Below, in pieces: positions 23,600 to 36,137 of a stretch of DNA of 64,000 nt. Made by a program: the position numbers and the translations under genes. The first letter of the stretch is position 1, and every line of letters starts with the position of its first letter. The notes beneath the pieces are model-generated. The model had not been told where the DNA came from. It ran no database searches and saw only the letters and a program-made list of their open reading frames with translations. The stretch is from Symbiodinium natans (Eukaryota > Sar > Dinophyceae > Suessiales > Symbiodiniaceae), in NCBI GenBank assembly GCA_905221605.1, contig CAJNDS010002838.1:82501-146500 (forward strand). The letters run 5' to 3'.

Positions 23600-26500
23600 A
23601 GAGAACCTAAAGCCTGCTAGCACGGGGAGCATGATGAGGAAACCGGATTCAGGGTCCGAAAACTCTCTCAGACTAAGCCGTTTGGCTCTGCAGCTTGTTC
23701 GAAAGAGTTCCAGAGGAAGCTTAATAATTGCCGACTGGGATGAACAGTGCGCCTCAGGGGTCTAGAGGCTGAGGGCATAATCGAGAACAGGTGTAATTAG
23801 TGTTGGTTGGCACCACTATCGTGATCACACGCAGGTCAAGCTAGCGCTTGCCACCTCCATGCCAGCAGAGCTGGCTGACCACTCGATCAAGCCTTTTTTA
23901 AACTCAAAAATTCGGCGATAACCGGCTGGAGAGTGCACGTGGCTTCGGCGAGGTCACCGTCCACACATGTCGATACGAATCATTCGAATCGTCTTCCCCT
24001 TCCATTCCTACAAGGCCTCGCAGCTGGGTCTGTATGCAACTCTCGCCGACAATGCTTGACCACTGCCCTCGCGGGCTGTGCCTGTTCTCTCCAGCCGTCC
24101 AGCCCTCTCTAGACCGGGTCTTAGCAGGACCACTGCCAAGGCTCGACACGTTGAGCATATGCATCTCTTTCGAGGAAAAGGTCACAAAGATATCACTGAT
24201 TCCCAACCATGCACACAGCCCATGGCGCTAGGCAGGTCCGAAGCTCTTGTCACCACAATCCGGCTGCCAACCTTTATATCTTGTATCCTCTGTGAAACCA
24301 GCACATAGATACTAACACGACACATAGATACCAACACGAGTACAACACATGGCCGCCGTGTGGACATAAATCCCCCAGTAGAAGTGGGGTTTTGGGCATA
24401 CTTAACATTGCAAGACACGGCTGCAAAACCGATAAATCGGAGCTTCTGCGCTGAATTCGTCAAAAATGCACAGGCAGATGATCGCATGGTTCTGCGAATC
24501 TCCAACTGCTGGCTCCATTCAAGATTGGACGGGCTTCCCACGTCTTGCCGCAAACCAAGGCAGTGCTGAGCTGGACTGGATGATTCCAGTACTGAGCTGG
24601 ACAACGTCCTGCACAGCAAGAGCCAAGCACTGACAAACCGACGCACTGAAGTAGGGAGGCTTTTGTCTCTAAGGGTCACCTGGCCATACCATCCTTCAAA
24701 CAAGTGTGAACAGCTGCCTATGTTCTGTGTCCTCCAACTACTTGCCGAAGCAGGCAGGCGGGAAACAATGGAGGTCTAGCCGACGCAATCCACAACGGAA
24801 AATAGATGCGAGGCCGCAGCGTCTAACAACTCATGATTGCTGAGGTTGCCTCGCGGGCAGTTAGACGCTCAAAGGTTGGCTCCCTGTGAGAAAGGTATCC
24901 TTCTGCCACAACCAGATACCACTTCCAGGGCATCTCTGTTGGAGAGTGAAATGATGCGAAATGTCAATAAACGGGCTGAGGAAGAGATGATGACTCCACA
25001 AAAGCAGCGAAATTTGTTGAGGTGATGGGAGGAACATATGGGCACGTATCGGCAGGTGCTATGCCTTTGCGACACTTGAGTGCATCCTAGGGCACACTGC
25101 AGGTTCAGGCTGTCAGGATGTGTGAGGACGTTTAGAATTTTTAGTGGCCAAATGCCGGCTCTAAACCTGCTTAGCTTGGGCTTCCTCATAACCCACGCAC
25201 GCACGAGCAACTGTGTTGCACGCGTGTTTGCGCAATTTAGGCCGCCAGAAACTAGGAGCTACTGCAAGCAAGCTCTTGGTGGCCTCCTTTGCCATTGCCT
25301 GGCATCTGTACACTAGGCTAGACAATACTGGGTCTAAACTGAGGCAAAGAAGCGAGAGGGACTCCTGATCAAGCGCATGGAGGTACCCGTCATGTGTGTG
25401 TTCGTTAGAGGGTCCCTCCTACTAGTTCATGGCATCCCATTCGGCGTCATGCTTAGTGTTGCCGCGAATGGAATCTGCAAAACCTGGAAAACATATATGA
25501 GCAAGGCACCCATCGGCAGTCGATTTTGCAAATGCTCTGCCAATCTGCCTCATCGCTATGTCTGCTATGGCATGCACAAGCGGTACTTGTGGGCCTCGCC
25601 GTCCTGGCCAAGCCCATCTCTGAATGCGGAGAAGCACTGAGATTCAACAAGCACTGGGCCTGCCATGTTCGAGACATTCCTGAGTCTCAGTGCACTGGCG
25701 ACTGCGACGACTGCGGCACTTGGCTTAACTTCCAGATCCCGAGAAGCGAATGCAATCATGGCGCGGCGCGGCGAGTCAAGGAGTGCACGGCTGCTGGGTG
25801 AGAGGTCGCGCTCCTGTTCCAACGAAACTCCGCAGCCACAATCCAGTCAAGGCCGCCACGCAACATCTTCAAGCTACCCCTAGGGGTGCGCCGTGCTGAG
25901 TTCAGTCAAGTTGCAAATTCCAAGCCTGAGACACAATCCCAGGGAGCAACGCATGTCAGACAGAGCTCGGGTCAGAAGTAGTCCGAGCGGGAGGGAATAC
26001 TGCGTGATACTACTAGCCCACGCCTGTGCTTCAAAGGCACTCTTCTAACGACCCAGACAGACCCGGCATGTTACGCTATACGCCATACGCCAACGCCTGT
26101 TACGGAACAATCAACATTTTTTACGAGCCACCTCTTCTGGCCTGCACTGGGGTTGTTTGGGGACGGTTTTGCCACCCCCCCCCCCCCCCCCGCAGACACC
26201 GAGGTGTCACTCCGCAGAGACGCGTTTAGGGTTTGTAGGGTTTATAGGGTTCAGATCAACTATTGAGGAGACGAGGTACTCAAAGTGACCATTTCCCACT
26301 CGGAAGTTCCTTCTATACTTCTCTTCACAGTCATGGACCTATCCCTCAGCTGTGGACTTTCATGACATGCTATGGAATTTCGATAATAGCACCCGTTTGC
26401 TTTCCAAGGCGGTTCCCTTGATGAACATTGCTGATTCTTCTTTTCCACTTCCGTGGCCCAGGTTTATCGGAGGGTGAACACACACTCTGCGCCAGGGCGC

Positions 26501-28690
26501 TGAACTGAATGAAGCGGTTGGCGTAGGATCGTCTGCTTATCTCGCGTTCGGGTCGTTCCAGCGGCGTGCCTGGGCACACAGGCTCTCGCGCTTGCAAGGC
26601 AGTGTACGGCGCGGGCTTCACCGCCGCAGGCTCCTGATGGTCACATGCCGCACGCCCTCAGCAATATGAAGCAGCAGGCTTCTTGCGTCTGAAAGGCCCA
26701 GAGAACTGGGGGGGCTGGACACTTCGCTGGGAGATTTGCTCAGAACAGCCTGCCACGGAAGGCGGGATCTCGCCCGAGTGCAGTGAAGTAAACAGACTCA
26801 GACTGTTGTGGCCACACAGCCTCAGATGCCGTGCTAGGGGAGCAAAGGTGCCCAAACCACCTGGCATGCCAGATCATGCTCGTGGACGGCACAGCCTTAC
26901 GCTCTTGATCATGTGCTGCTTCCAGCTCAGCATGTCTCGGGCATGTGCTTGAGGGAACCGGCAAGACGTCGGCAAGCACCTGACAAAGTTCGCAAGTATG
27001 CAGGAGCAACCAAACCATCTGCTGGCATCCAGCTTTCGATCTGCACAGGCCTCTGAGCGTATTTGAATCATTTGGCTGAAGCTCTGATGTGGAACAGGAC
27101 GAAGAGGAGATGTTGCGCTTGTACTGCTTGCATCCCTGCATCAAGCCAGTTGCAACTCCAAGATGGCCTGACAACACAGGGGCTACACAGGGGCTACCAG
27201 CCTTCGCTCTCACGCGCTTGTGTGAGATGCCCCGAAATACTCGGCTCTGGCTAGACCTCAGCGCTGAGTCCGCTGAGCAACGAAGGCATGGCGCGCCATC
27301 TGACAAGCAAAAGACCCACAGCAAAAAACTGGGACACAAGCCGAGTAGACACCTGACTTATAACGTCCACGTCAAGCTTTTCGAAGCCTCGCTGAGTAAT
27401 TGGGCTTGAAAAAGAAGGCATGCTCTCTCTTAAGGCCGCCGGCACTGACTGACACTCGGCTTCAATTCTGTTTCTCCATCCGAGCAGCTAGGCTGGCTTG
27501 AAGACTCGGAGAACTGCGACAACTGCCTTTAACGGGAAACGCAAGGTGTGGATTCCTCGCGTTCTTGATCGCATGACGTGAGCCAGCGATAGCCAGTGTA
27601 TGTGGCTGTCTCACGTACAGAGAAGCCGAGTAAGGCAATTCGGCACGTAGGTTCTGACTCTTGTGCAAAAGTTGTGCTGGAACCCACGCGAGATACGCCA
27701 TGACACGCCATGATGCACTCACCATCGCTCGTCAGTTCATCAGCGGGGCCTCTCTATGCCAAGCTCCAAGTCTTTGACGACCTGCATGGTGCAACATGAG
27801 ATGCAATCGGACTACTGTTCAAAAAGACCCAATCAAGGTTGGCTTTCTGGAGAACTTGGCGCCTGCATGTGAATTAGGTGCAGGAACGAAGTGTGCGCAG
27901 GGTCTAGGGCCAGTCCAGGGCTAGGGTTCTTCCGGCGCTTTTGGGCGCGCCTAAGCGCCGTCCCGGAACGGAGAATACGAGAGGTCGAGAACAACTTCAC
28001 TATCTCAACCTATTCTCAACATATCCCCTGCATATCCCTAAGAACCGTTCTAAACCCAAGGGCCATGGCAGGCCTTCAGCGGCTCCATGTTCCACCTTCG
28101 AAGCTGCGGCGCATCCCAAGAAATTTCTCGTGAGGGCCCCATGCCTCCCTTGATCTCCCTTGGCAACCAGGGCTTGTCGGTCTGCTACTCAGCTACTCTC
28201 CCCCCCACCTGTTTTTTGCATCGGATGCGCGCAGCGCTGCGGCATCTGTGACCTTCAATGATCTGCTGCACATGCGCACGGCGACCAAGCCGAACATTAC
28301 TCATCCACGTTGCTCGGCACTTGCCCAATGAACGGATTGCGGTGGCAGGCACTACTGGCAATACAAGCGTTAAGGCCAGGACGACTGTCATCACAGGAAG
28401 CCTCTGAACAACAACCGTGCCCAGCAAACGCAGAGCAGACCACTAGGGCACTCTACGGCACTCTCTACGCACTGTCGCAGCCCATCGATGGCCCGGCCTC
28501 GTCTTATCCACAACAAGGAGCGAGTCACACTTCGAGCCAAAATCACGAGCGCCGAGGCCACCAGCAGTTTTCCAAAGGGATCCAAACCCAAACCCAAACT
28601 TGAGCTGCCAACTATCGTGTCACTATCGTGTCACCCTGGCTTCAGGAAGCAGCAGTGGATGCTTCGATGATTCAACCAGCTTCTGCAGAT
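23600..28690. other. Gene-poor stretch
   Basis: Several long minus-strand frames (24182-24703, 25565-25822, 26740-27339) exist, but none has convincing exon borders or family resemblance. A poly-C tract lies at 26174-26191 with TTTAGGG-like words just after it (26225-26250). Confidence 0.3.
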
Positions 28691-28699
28691 GTCATGTGT

Positions 28700-28968
28700 C
28701 AACGCAGTACCGCGTTGCATATCTGAACAGCTTTCTGTGACCTGAGGCAGCTTGCAGGTTGGTTAGCCGCCGGGCATTTTCAACGAGGATGTCCTCGGTT
28801 CCGCTGACTGTTCCCGCTGCTTCCCTCACGGACTGTTCCCTCACAGACTGCTCCTCTGACTGTGCCCTCTCCGCTCCACCTTCCACTCACTGCAGGCCCA
28901 GTTGCTCGGGCTCGCGTTAGGCGTGCAAACTTCTCGGCCGCATCTGGGTCCCCTTCGAAGGAGGACAT
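28700..28968 (-). CDS. Possible exons of an acidic helical protein
   Basis: Two protein-like pieces: MSSFEGDPDAAEKFARLTRA in one frame (from 28968) and, after it, EDILVENARRLTNLQAA in another. Both have helix-compatible composition. A short internal duplication (CTGTTCCCTCACGGACTGTTCCC on the plus strand) lies between them. No family is recognised. Confidence 0.4.
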
Positions 28969-29226
28969 GCACGTGAAAGTGCTTGGAACTAAAGGGGGAA
29001 CATTGGGAACACCACACCAGATGTCAAGACCAAGATGGCGAGATATGGCGAGGCCTTGACAGCGGTCAGGATGTACCAGAAGGCTTGCTCGTCGGTACCT
29101 CGGCTTGACGGCTTGACATGACAGGCCCTGAACATCCTCTGCATCACTTGGCCTCAGTCCTGAGCACCAAGCGCCGCCGCAACTTCGGAGAGAGATGCTC
29201 CAGGAAGTAGATTCAGAGTACCGTAC

Positions 29227-29640
29227 CTAGGCAGCTTTGAATGCTTTCTGAGAAATCTTGAGAAGTCTGGCCTTGCTATTGCTACGGGGATCTCGCAGAT
29301 CTGCCCAAGACTGTGCGCCGTTACGGTTTGCAGGTGCGAGGAGACACATCGGCTCTCTCAAAAACCAGGAGTATATGACAGTATGTGTGTGCGAGGCTCT
29401 TGCTGTGCGGACCACTGGCACCTTTTTGTCTGGGGTCACGCCTTGTGCAGGCACAGGCCACCACTTGGCACGCTTTGTACTGAGACCATTATGCTTACGG
29501 GGCAGGGGATCCTCCCCAAAAGGCGAGGCCTGCTGTGGAACTTCCGGTGGATATCCCCGCAAGAAAGTATGGAACCAGTCCCGGCGCAGGCCTCTCCTCG
29601 AGCTAGTAGCTTTCTGTTGTGGCAAGCGGCACAGTGGCAC
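29227..29640 (-). CDS. Possible basic protein end, unidentified
   Basis: A 137-codon frame ends at 29227 with DPRSNSKARLLKISQKAFKA. It is rich in Arg, Lys and Pro without being low-complexity. The opposite strand has a 206-codon frame over the same bases, so at least one of the two is a shadow. Without splice support this is only a candidate. Confidence 0.3.
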   Translation of the reverse strand: MPLCRLPQQKATSSRRGLRRDWFHTFLRGYPPEVPQQASPFGEDPLPRKHNGLSTKRAKWWPVPAQGVTPDKKVPVVRTARASHTHTVIYSWFLREPMCLLAPANRNGAQSWADLRDPRSNSKARLLKISQKAFKAA

Positions 29641-30155
29641 GACACTTGCCCTGAGAGGCCACCAAAATCACCAAAGCATTAGCGCAATGGTGTTTGGACG
29701 AGAGCAGCAAAGCATGAAATGCTGCAAGGGCTGCATGGGACTTGTGCAGATTCTGGTTCGGCCCCAGATACTGAAAGCCAGACTCCCACCATTCAGCAAA
29801 GCAGATTGGTATCAACTGCCATGCATCATGGCCTCTGGCAGTGGCTGGGTTTTGCGTGATCTGAAGCACGCTGTATAGATCAAACTCTCAGAGCACTCTG
29901 CCGTAGAGTAGCCCAAGCTAGCTTGCACATCACACTGCCGGGGCCAAATGTCCCAGATTGCCTGCTAAGCCAAGTAAGCCATCTAAGGATCACTCTTCAG
30001 GATCCCTTCAGGCTCGTAAGGGAATTTTGGGACGCAATGTCGGTCCACCTCCGGACGGATTCCATACAGGCACGATACACACTTCGTTTACGGGGCAGGC
30101 AGCTTTTGGGCGACTATTGAGGAATCCATGTTGCCGGAGGTACCGAAATCCATAC

Positions 30156-33100
30156 TCACTCCGTGAAGATGCAGCTGGCTACCTGATCAGCTTTGTCTGC
30201 CATACGGACAGATTCAACCTTGGGGCCACCTGAACGCAAAACACCATCGACAAAACCATCCAGCTTCAGCAGATCGCCAAAGCACCAGCCGTATCCGCCG
30301 TAGCCGAAGCCACCACCCTTGCCCTTTCCGTAGGGACCCATACCTGTCCAGGATTCATGCGGTTTTTGCTCACATGTCACATGTCGCATCTTTTGGTCTA
30401 TTTGCTCGTCCCCGCTTCAGAACTACTTTCATCCGCTCACTTCATGCAGTCCGCCTCCATCAAACTGCCCACTCCTGGACACATCTTACTCATGACATCC
30501 CACCTCCAGCCATCATGCCGCCTTTCAATCCACCCATCATGCCTCGGTGCAGCAATGCGATGCGTTTTGGGTGGGTGAGTGAGAGAGAGAGGAGTGAGTG
30601 GAGTGAGTGGAGTGAGTGGAGTGAGTGGAGTGAGTGGAGTGAGTGGAAGTGGAGTGAGTGGAGTGAGTGGAGTGAGTGGAGTGAGGCAAGAAGAGCTGGG
30701 GGGAGGAGTTGTCTGGTGGAAGAGGACGAGTTGTGCGGACTACTCGGGTGGAGCGGGGGTTTGGGAAGGGAAAGCCCCACAACTGGCGTTGAGCTCGCGC
30801 GGGCAAAACACAACAAGCCCTGAGACATCTCAGCCATCGAGCCTGCCATCATGTTCATGGCGGGCCCAAAGCCCTTGCCCATCATGCCCATGCCTGGGTG
30901 TGCAAGGTGTTAGCAAGGCTTGACCTCCCAAAAAATCTTCCCAGGGCAAACCCCAAAGTCCCCAAAGGCTGCCAAGGCACCCATGGGACCCATGCCCTGT
31001 TGGAGGGGTGCGGTGCCCCCGGTGACATTCACCGCCTGGAACCTGCAAGCGGAGTGATGGTGCAGAGCCTTCAAAGTGTCCGGTACACGTGCCCTCTTTA
31101 AATTAAAAGGTTTCTTCGCATGCCCGGGGCCAGAGCTGTCCGGGCTTCGCTGCGCTCGGCTCCATGTCAAACTTGACGATGTCTCCAGGGTTCGGCAAGG
31201 TGCCTGACCAGGCCCAGGCTATACCAGGCTGAGAAGTGGTCATAAGAGATCCTCGCAGCTGTGCCACGTAGTGCCACGCTCCCCTACAGCCGTACTACCG
31301 CCTACAGCCCTGCTGGCGCAGCCTGCCGATTCTGTTTACTGACCCTCGCCGAGCTGGCCTACGCAGCTCTTGGTGTGGACGAAAACCTGGGGTCAAAGCC
31401 GTGACAATGCTCAAAATCAGCACGGACCACCGAACCGGCGCAGCACAACCACGTCCATTTAAAGACTGGACACGTCATCTGCACCCTCGATGCAGATGAA
31501 GCCGAAGCCCTTTGTGGCCTACCAAAGGTGCTGGTTCTGACAGCTGGGTTGTGGAAGTAGTTGGCGACATGTTTTGCCCCTAGTGAAGCCCAGCTGGTGG
31601 CCAATTGGAGCATCCAGGTTCTCGGGCCCAGGCATTGAAGGACTTCACGGTGCCTCGCCAGAAGCTCAGATGTTTCGACGACCGATAACGGCAGTGTAGA
31701 GTTCTTCTGGGGAGAGTTGTCACGGTTTTGTCGCGAAGCTACAGCTCGCTGATTGTTTCACTGGCCTGTGTGGGCTCCAGTGCCCTCCACGGGCGTGGCC
31801 TCACACGTTGCATGATATGCCCTCGTGAAAGCGTGAAAGGGTGGACACTGATGGCCAGGAGCGGCAACATGTGGCAACCCACGCAGGCAAACTGGGGGTC
31901 TCGTCAGAATGGGAGCCTTTTAACACGAGGTTGCAAACTCCAAGGACGGACCTTGCCCATCATGGAATCCTGGTCGCGCTCCGCCGTTCCACCGACCACA
32001 TTCTTGGCCTGAAGCCGTCCAAGGTCCAAGCCACTTTGCGACCCTCTACAGAAAAATAAACACTGCGCACGAGGACAATAAATGAAAAGTCAAGGAGTCA
32101 ACTGCTACCAGCGGCTACTACCACTGTGGCACATACATCGGCGCCTTAAACTTGCCAGGCTGTGACTCTTCCAAGTCGAAGGTCAGCCTTACGTCAGCTT
32201 TGCGTCTGCACAGCTCGGCTTCCAAGTGCTCAGTTGATTAGGCCGGCATTGTCCCACACATTGGGCTTCAGTGGCTCAGGGCTGCATTGCCTGTTCCCCC
32301 GCCTCCCGTCGCGCCATCGCCACCGTGGGGGGGGAGGGGGGGGAGAGGGGGGGGAGAGAGGGGGGGGAGGAGGGGGGGGGGAGAGAGAGGGGGGGAGAGG
32401 GGGGGGAGAGGGGGGGGAGGAGGGGGGGGAGAGAGGGGGGGGGGAGAGGGGGGGGAGCGGGCCAAAGGAGGCCAAAGGAGGCCAAGCTAAGCCGAGGGAG
32501 GGGGAGGCTGGGACAAGAGAGGCTGTGACCCGCCAATAAAAACAAAATCGCCCCTGAACATGTTGTGTGGCCTTGAAAAGCAGAGAAGGTCACTGTAGGA
32601 GCGAACCACTACAGGCCCGCAGCACACAACATGCACAACTCACAACAGCCACAGGCGGATGGGTTTGTGGAGGGAACTCCCTGTCAAGAGAACCATGGTT
32701 TCGAACGTATACAGAAGTCAGCTCGCGTAGCAACGACAAGTAGTGCACAGTGTACAGCGTATGTGTGTCTGTGTGCGAGCGCAGCATGCGTACGGCCGTC
32801 TGCTCTTCAACTTGAAGATCCAAGTGGGACTCGCTCGTGACATCTGTGTCTATACTAACTACATTGACATACAGATATACACTGGTTCCAGCCACCGGTC
32901 CATGAGCGTGAACAGGATTGCCTCGTGTCACACTGTGTGCAGACGCGGCACATGTCGCCAGGCGCTGGCTGACCACCCTGACAATCTCTGATGTGCACAA
33001 AGACATCCTGCCGGACCAGGGCAAACCCTTTAACACTACACGTTCGTTGTCAATGATGGAGGCATAATCGGCTGACACGACACGTCCGAGGCTTAGAAGG

Positions 33101-33373
33101 CTTAGAATTCGTCGCATGCCCTATAACGAGCCAGGGGTTCACCTGAAATGAGGTCCAGAAATTGACAAACTGGCACCGGAGGTGTTCAATAGCACTATGG
33201 TGTTGTAAGTTTGCTCCGAAGCTGTCAGCCGATGTTTTCAAGCACGAGCCTGGCCATTGTAGTCGATAAAGCCCCAGCCTTTGAAACCTGAGCTGAGTTT
33301 AAGTGCGAGTGGTGGATGATCAAAATGCAAAGCATTGGTGCAGCAACGGTGCCGTTGAACGACTTGCAGGATC
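30156..33373 (-). CDS. Protein with two cold-shock domains and a Gly/Met-rich tail
   Basis: Exons 33373-33353, 33287-33250, 33007-32952, 32187-32145, 32008-31957, 31653-31634, 31518-31474, 31386-31344, 31203-31131, 31042-30981 and 30893-30819 join in one frame. Two more Gly-rich pieces follow at 30542 and 30343. Domain 1 has CKSFNG, FKGWGFIDYNGQ, DVFVHIRDC, PGDMLTFDLEES and AKNVVGGTA. Domain 2 has GTVKSFN, ATKGFGFICIEGADDVFVHT, PGDIVKFDME and AVNVTGGTA. These match the KGFGFI (RNP1) and DVFVH (RNP2) motifs of cold-shock domains, which bind single-stranded RNA or DNA. The tail (MGMMGKGFGP, KGKGGGFGYGGYG) is typical of RNA-binding proteins. Seven introns start GC and four GT. The first codons and exact C-terminus are not resolved. 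Confidence 0.93.
30590..30684 (+). repeat. GAGTGAGTGG decamer array inside an intron
   Basis: A ten-base unit repeats about nine times with one irregular copy. It lies within the intron 30818-30543 of the cold-shock gene and creates spurious Ser-rich and His-rich open frames. Confidence 0.9.
32325..32458 (+). repeat. G-rich (GGGGGGAGAG)-type microsatellite inside an intron
   Basis: About 130 bases of G runs broken by GAGA. It sits in the 764-nt intron (32951-32188) of the cold-shock gene. Many consecutive runs of four or more G could form quadruplex structures. Confidence 0.9.
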
Positions 33374-34544
33374 CTGCTGTCATCGGTAGCTGATTGACAT
33401 GTTCCAGGCTGTTGCACGCGGCACATGGAATTGTGACCCAACACATGAGAAGGCAGAATCGCCGAACGACTGCACACGACTGCACACACAGGCTGCCCTC
33501 TTCTTTCAGTCCTTGCGACGTCATGGGGTGAGTCTGCGCCACGTCGGTGTGAGGCGCATTTGTGTAGAGCCAAAATTGCTGAATTCACTCGATACATCAC
33601 GTCGAAGACAAAAATCCTTATGCCTTATGCCTTCAGGCGCCACGCCTGTCTCTGGCTCGCAACTTCTGGAGTGCAACAGCCCAATGACTCTCAAGGCTCC
33701 GGCGGATCGCCAACGTCCATAACAGGGCGTGGGAAGACATTCAGCTCATGAGGAATACTCAGGTTCACTACTGACTAAGCCTTGACTAAGCTATGTTCCG
33801 GTGCCTTTGTGGGACAAAAAATCAGCATCCCATGCCGCTCAAACGTGGCAGCCAAGGAGTCCCCTTCTCGCTCTGTGTAGTTAACGGGCTGACGGTGCTC
33901 CGCTCAATTCTCAAACTTCGCCTAGGAAAGCTAGAATGGCTGCTGGATGCTGCTATTCGTAGCTTCTTTTAGTTGGAGGGCATGTACAGAGCCAAAAAAG
34001 GTGAATTACTGCACGGGCACAGCAACTATAGACACGGTAAATCGATCTCAGAGCTGTCGAGCCTGACTTCTCTGTACGCATCAGCCGGCACGAGCACTCC
34101 TCATCGAAGACCCCTTGAGCACGAGGTCTTGGTCTTCAAGACCCTAAGTCTCCTGCCATTTCTGTCCTTCCATGATCCAGGGGTCGATTTTGACTGTGGT
34201 GACAAGTTCATCAGCCTCGCCGGCTCGTACTTCATGAGTCCAAGACGAAGCACGCAGGCAGCACACACACACGCTCGCAGTGGGGACTGCTCTGCAGGGA
34301 GGGGCGAAGTGTCAAGGGGGACTCGAGATGAAGGTAGGGCACGTGTCTGCTCATGTAGGAAGGTGAAAGTGCCGAGACTCGGAGTCTGCCGAGTCGATTG
34401 CTACATTGCTGTACTTGGCACTGGCCGTATCTGGCCGTGCCATATCAGCCAGGCCTTGAGGATGCCCTCGCATGGTCCTGGCAGCCTCTGCACATCCAAC
34501 TGCCGAGGATCATTCTCTGGAAAGGGAGTCAGCTTTCGCCCGCT

Positions 34545-34804
34545 ACAGTAGTGGGCAAGCTTGTGGGAAGGATAGAGGCAGGACGCGCCGGAGAAGGGCG
34601 CGAAACCGAGCACGAGGAGTCGAGTGCGGCAAAGTTCAGGTTGGAGAGAATACAGCAGATGAGAAGTACTCCGAAAAACAATGGATAGACCAACCCTCTA
34701 CCTCGGGCATGTTGGAAAAACTGGTGGAAGAAGAGGAACAGCAGAGGAGGGCAAAAGCGAGGTCCAGCAGTGCTCGGAGCCGAAGAGACGAGGAGACGAC
34801 GTGA
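34545..34804 (+). CDS. Possible plus-strand exon, purine-rich
   Basis: A plus-strand frame ends at 34804 and reads YSEKQWIDQPSTSGMLEKLV followed by a Glu/Gln/Arg-rich run and RDEETT. The composition is protein-like, but the DNA is purine-rich, which makes any plus-strand frame look charged; a second plus frame overlaps it. It would be the only internal plus-strand gene. Treat as a candidate only. Confidence 0.3.
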
Positions 34805-35217
34805 TGGCCCAAGGCGTGGGAGGTTCCAAAGCGCCCTTGTGAAGAACGAGACCGAGGCACCATTCGAGAGCGGAAAGCGTGAATACATACGACTTCGAGG
34901 GAATGATAGCGCAGCGAGGAGCTGAGGGCTACCTGATGCATGGGCAAAAGAAAAGATTCCGAAAATCGCTGCGACTTTCTTCATGTCTGCTATGCACAGC
35001 TTGCATTTGCTGCCGAAGCTTTTCTCCCACAGCCACTGCTCCCTCTGCCCACTCCGTGCGTGCTCGTGTTCGCGTGGGTGAGGGTCTGGATACACTGGGT
35101 TCTGCGTACGATGGACTGCCAAAGCCATCTCTCGATCGGTTTTCACCCCTCAGCAATCAGAGCCACAAAGTACGCAGCGCACTGCTGTCACCTTGCCTGG
35201 CACATTTTGCGGGTTAC

Positions 35218-36137
35218 CTGGGTGGACCTACATGTCGACGGATCACATCGGCGGCTGCCTGCGGCATGGAAGTGAGGCTTCACAGCAGCACATGGGAGCG
35301 AATTCGACTTTGCCTTACAGTTTCGATGGAGGGCCACATCCAGAGCGGTCTTGTCTTCAAAGGCGAAGCTCCAGGCCTCACGGCTTCCAAGATTGACTGT
35401 GAGTACTTGCAAAGCCTGTCTCCCTGTCCGCCAAGGCACTCGGCGGTTGCCCTCAACAAACTCCGGGTGCGACAGAATCTTCTCGCAAACATCGGCCAAG
35501 TCCTGATGAGCGGCAGTATGTCAGAAAGATGTCAGAGCCGGTGGCTTTCCGACTGGCTTGACCGAGAAAGCTGACGGCTGTCAGGGTTGCTGCAATATCC
35601 TAGAGTGCCAGTGTCCAAGCAGCGCGGCCACAAACGCTGCGCAATGAAGCGCGTCCTGGTCTGCGGCCCAGTGCAAGGCAGTGGCCCCCCATTTGTCCTG
35701 CGCATTGACGCCTTGGAAACCACGCGTGTCATGATAAGTCATGACATGTCATGGGCGCAATTTGCAAGGAGAATTCATGAGACTTAGGGAGATGCAAGGT
35801 GCTAGCAACTACTAGTAGTTGAGCAACTTGGGGCGGACTCCATAGGCTCAGACCGACAAAGTCATCCCGGTCGAGAATAGCATTGCACACCTCGAGGCAA
35901 TGCCGGACATGGTCGTGCTAAGCACGAGCATCACGAGAAGCCACAGCATGGCTGTGGACCGCATCCTGCCTGCGACATGCCCTTCGAGGCTGCAAGGATC
36001 AGCAAGGTGTAGCCGAAGCTTGGCAAGGGGGGGTACATGCCACTTGTGTCTTCAAACACTTCTTCCATAAGCCAATCCGGGCTGCGCGCGTGTCGACAGC
36101 ATTGGCCTCATTGAAATCCTTGTGCATGGCGATGGCC
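35218..36137 (-). CDS. Ankyrin-repeat protein
   Basis: Seven exons join with consistent phase: 36137-36090, 36018-35970, 35917-35854, 35711-35656, 35502-35445, 35354-35314 and 35258-35218. The joined protein shows successive ankyrin units. One has AIAMHKDFNEANAVDT with GYTLLILAASKGM. A second has CLEVCNAILDRDDFVGVNAQ with DKWGATALHWAADQ. A third has LADVCEKILSHPEFVEGN with KTALDVALHRNCK. A last half-unit has AADVIRRHV. The G-TALHWAA and TALDVA cores are diagnostic of ankyrin repeats, which mediate protein-protein contacts. Six complete introns: four GC, one GA, one GT. The start and the exon after 35218 (GT donor) were not found, so more repeats may exist. Partner and pathway cannot be inferred. 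Confidence 0.9.

Noticed and set aside
24182-24703. 173-codon minus-strand frame
   Set aside because: No exon borders, no family resemblance and irregular composition; length alone is not enough in stop-poor sequence.
29258-29878. 206-codon plus-strand frame
   Set aside because: No domain or splice context, and it overlaps a minus-strand candidate; composition is not convincing.
30490-30923. Ser/His-rich frames
   Set aside because: Read through the GAGTGAGTGG array in an intron of the cold-shock gene.
32162-32593. Gly/Glu-rich and Pro-rich frames on both strands
   Set aside because: They read the G-run array inside an intron of the cold-shock gene.
34879-35574. 231-codon plus-strand frame
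   Set aside because: It is antisense to the ankyrin exons, which join in phase and match the family.
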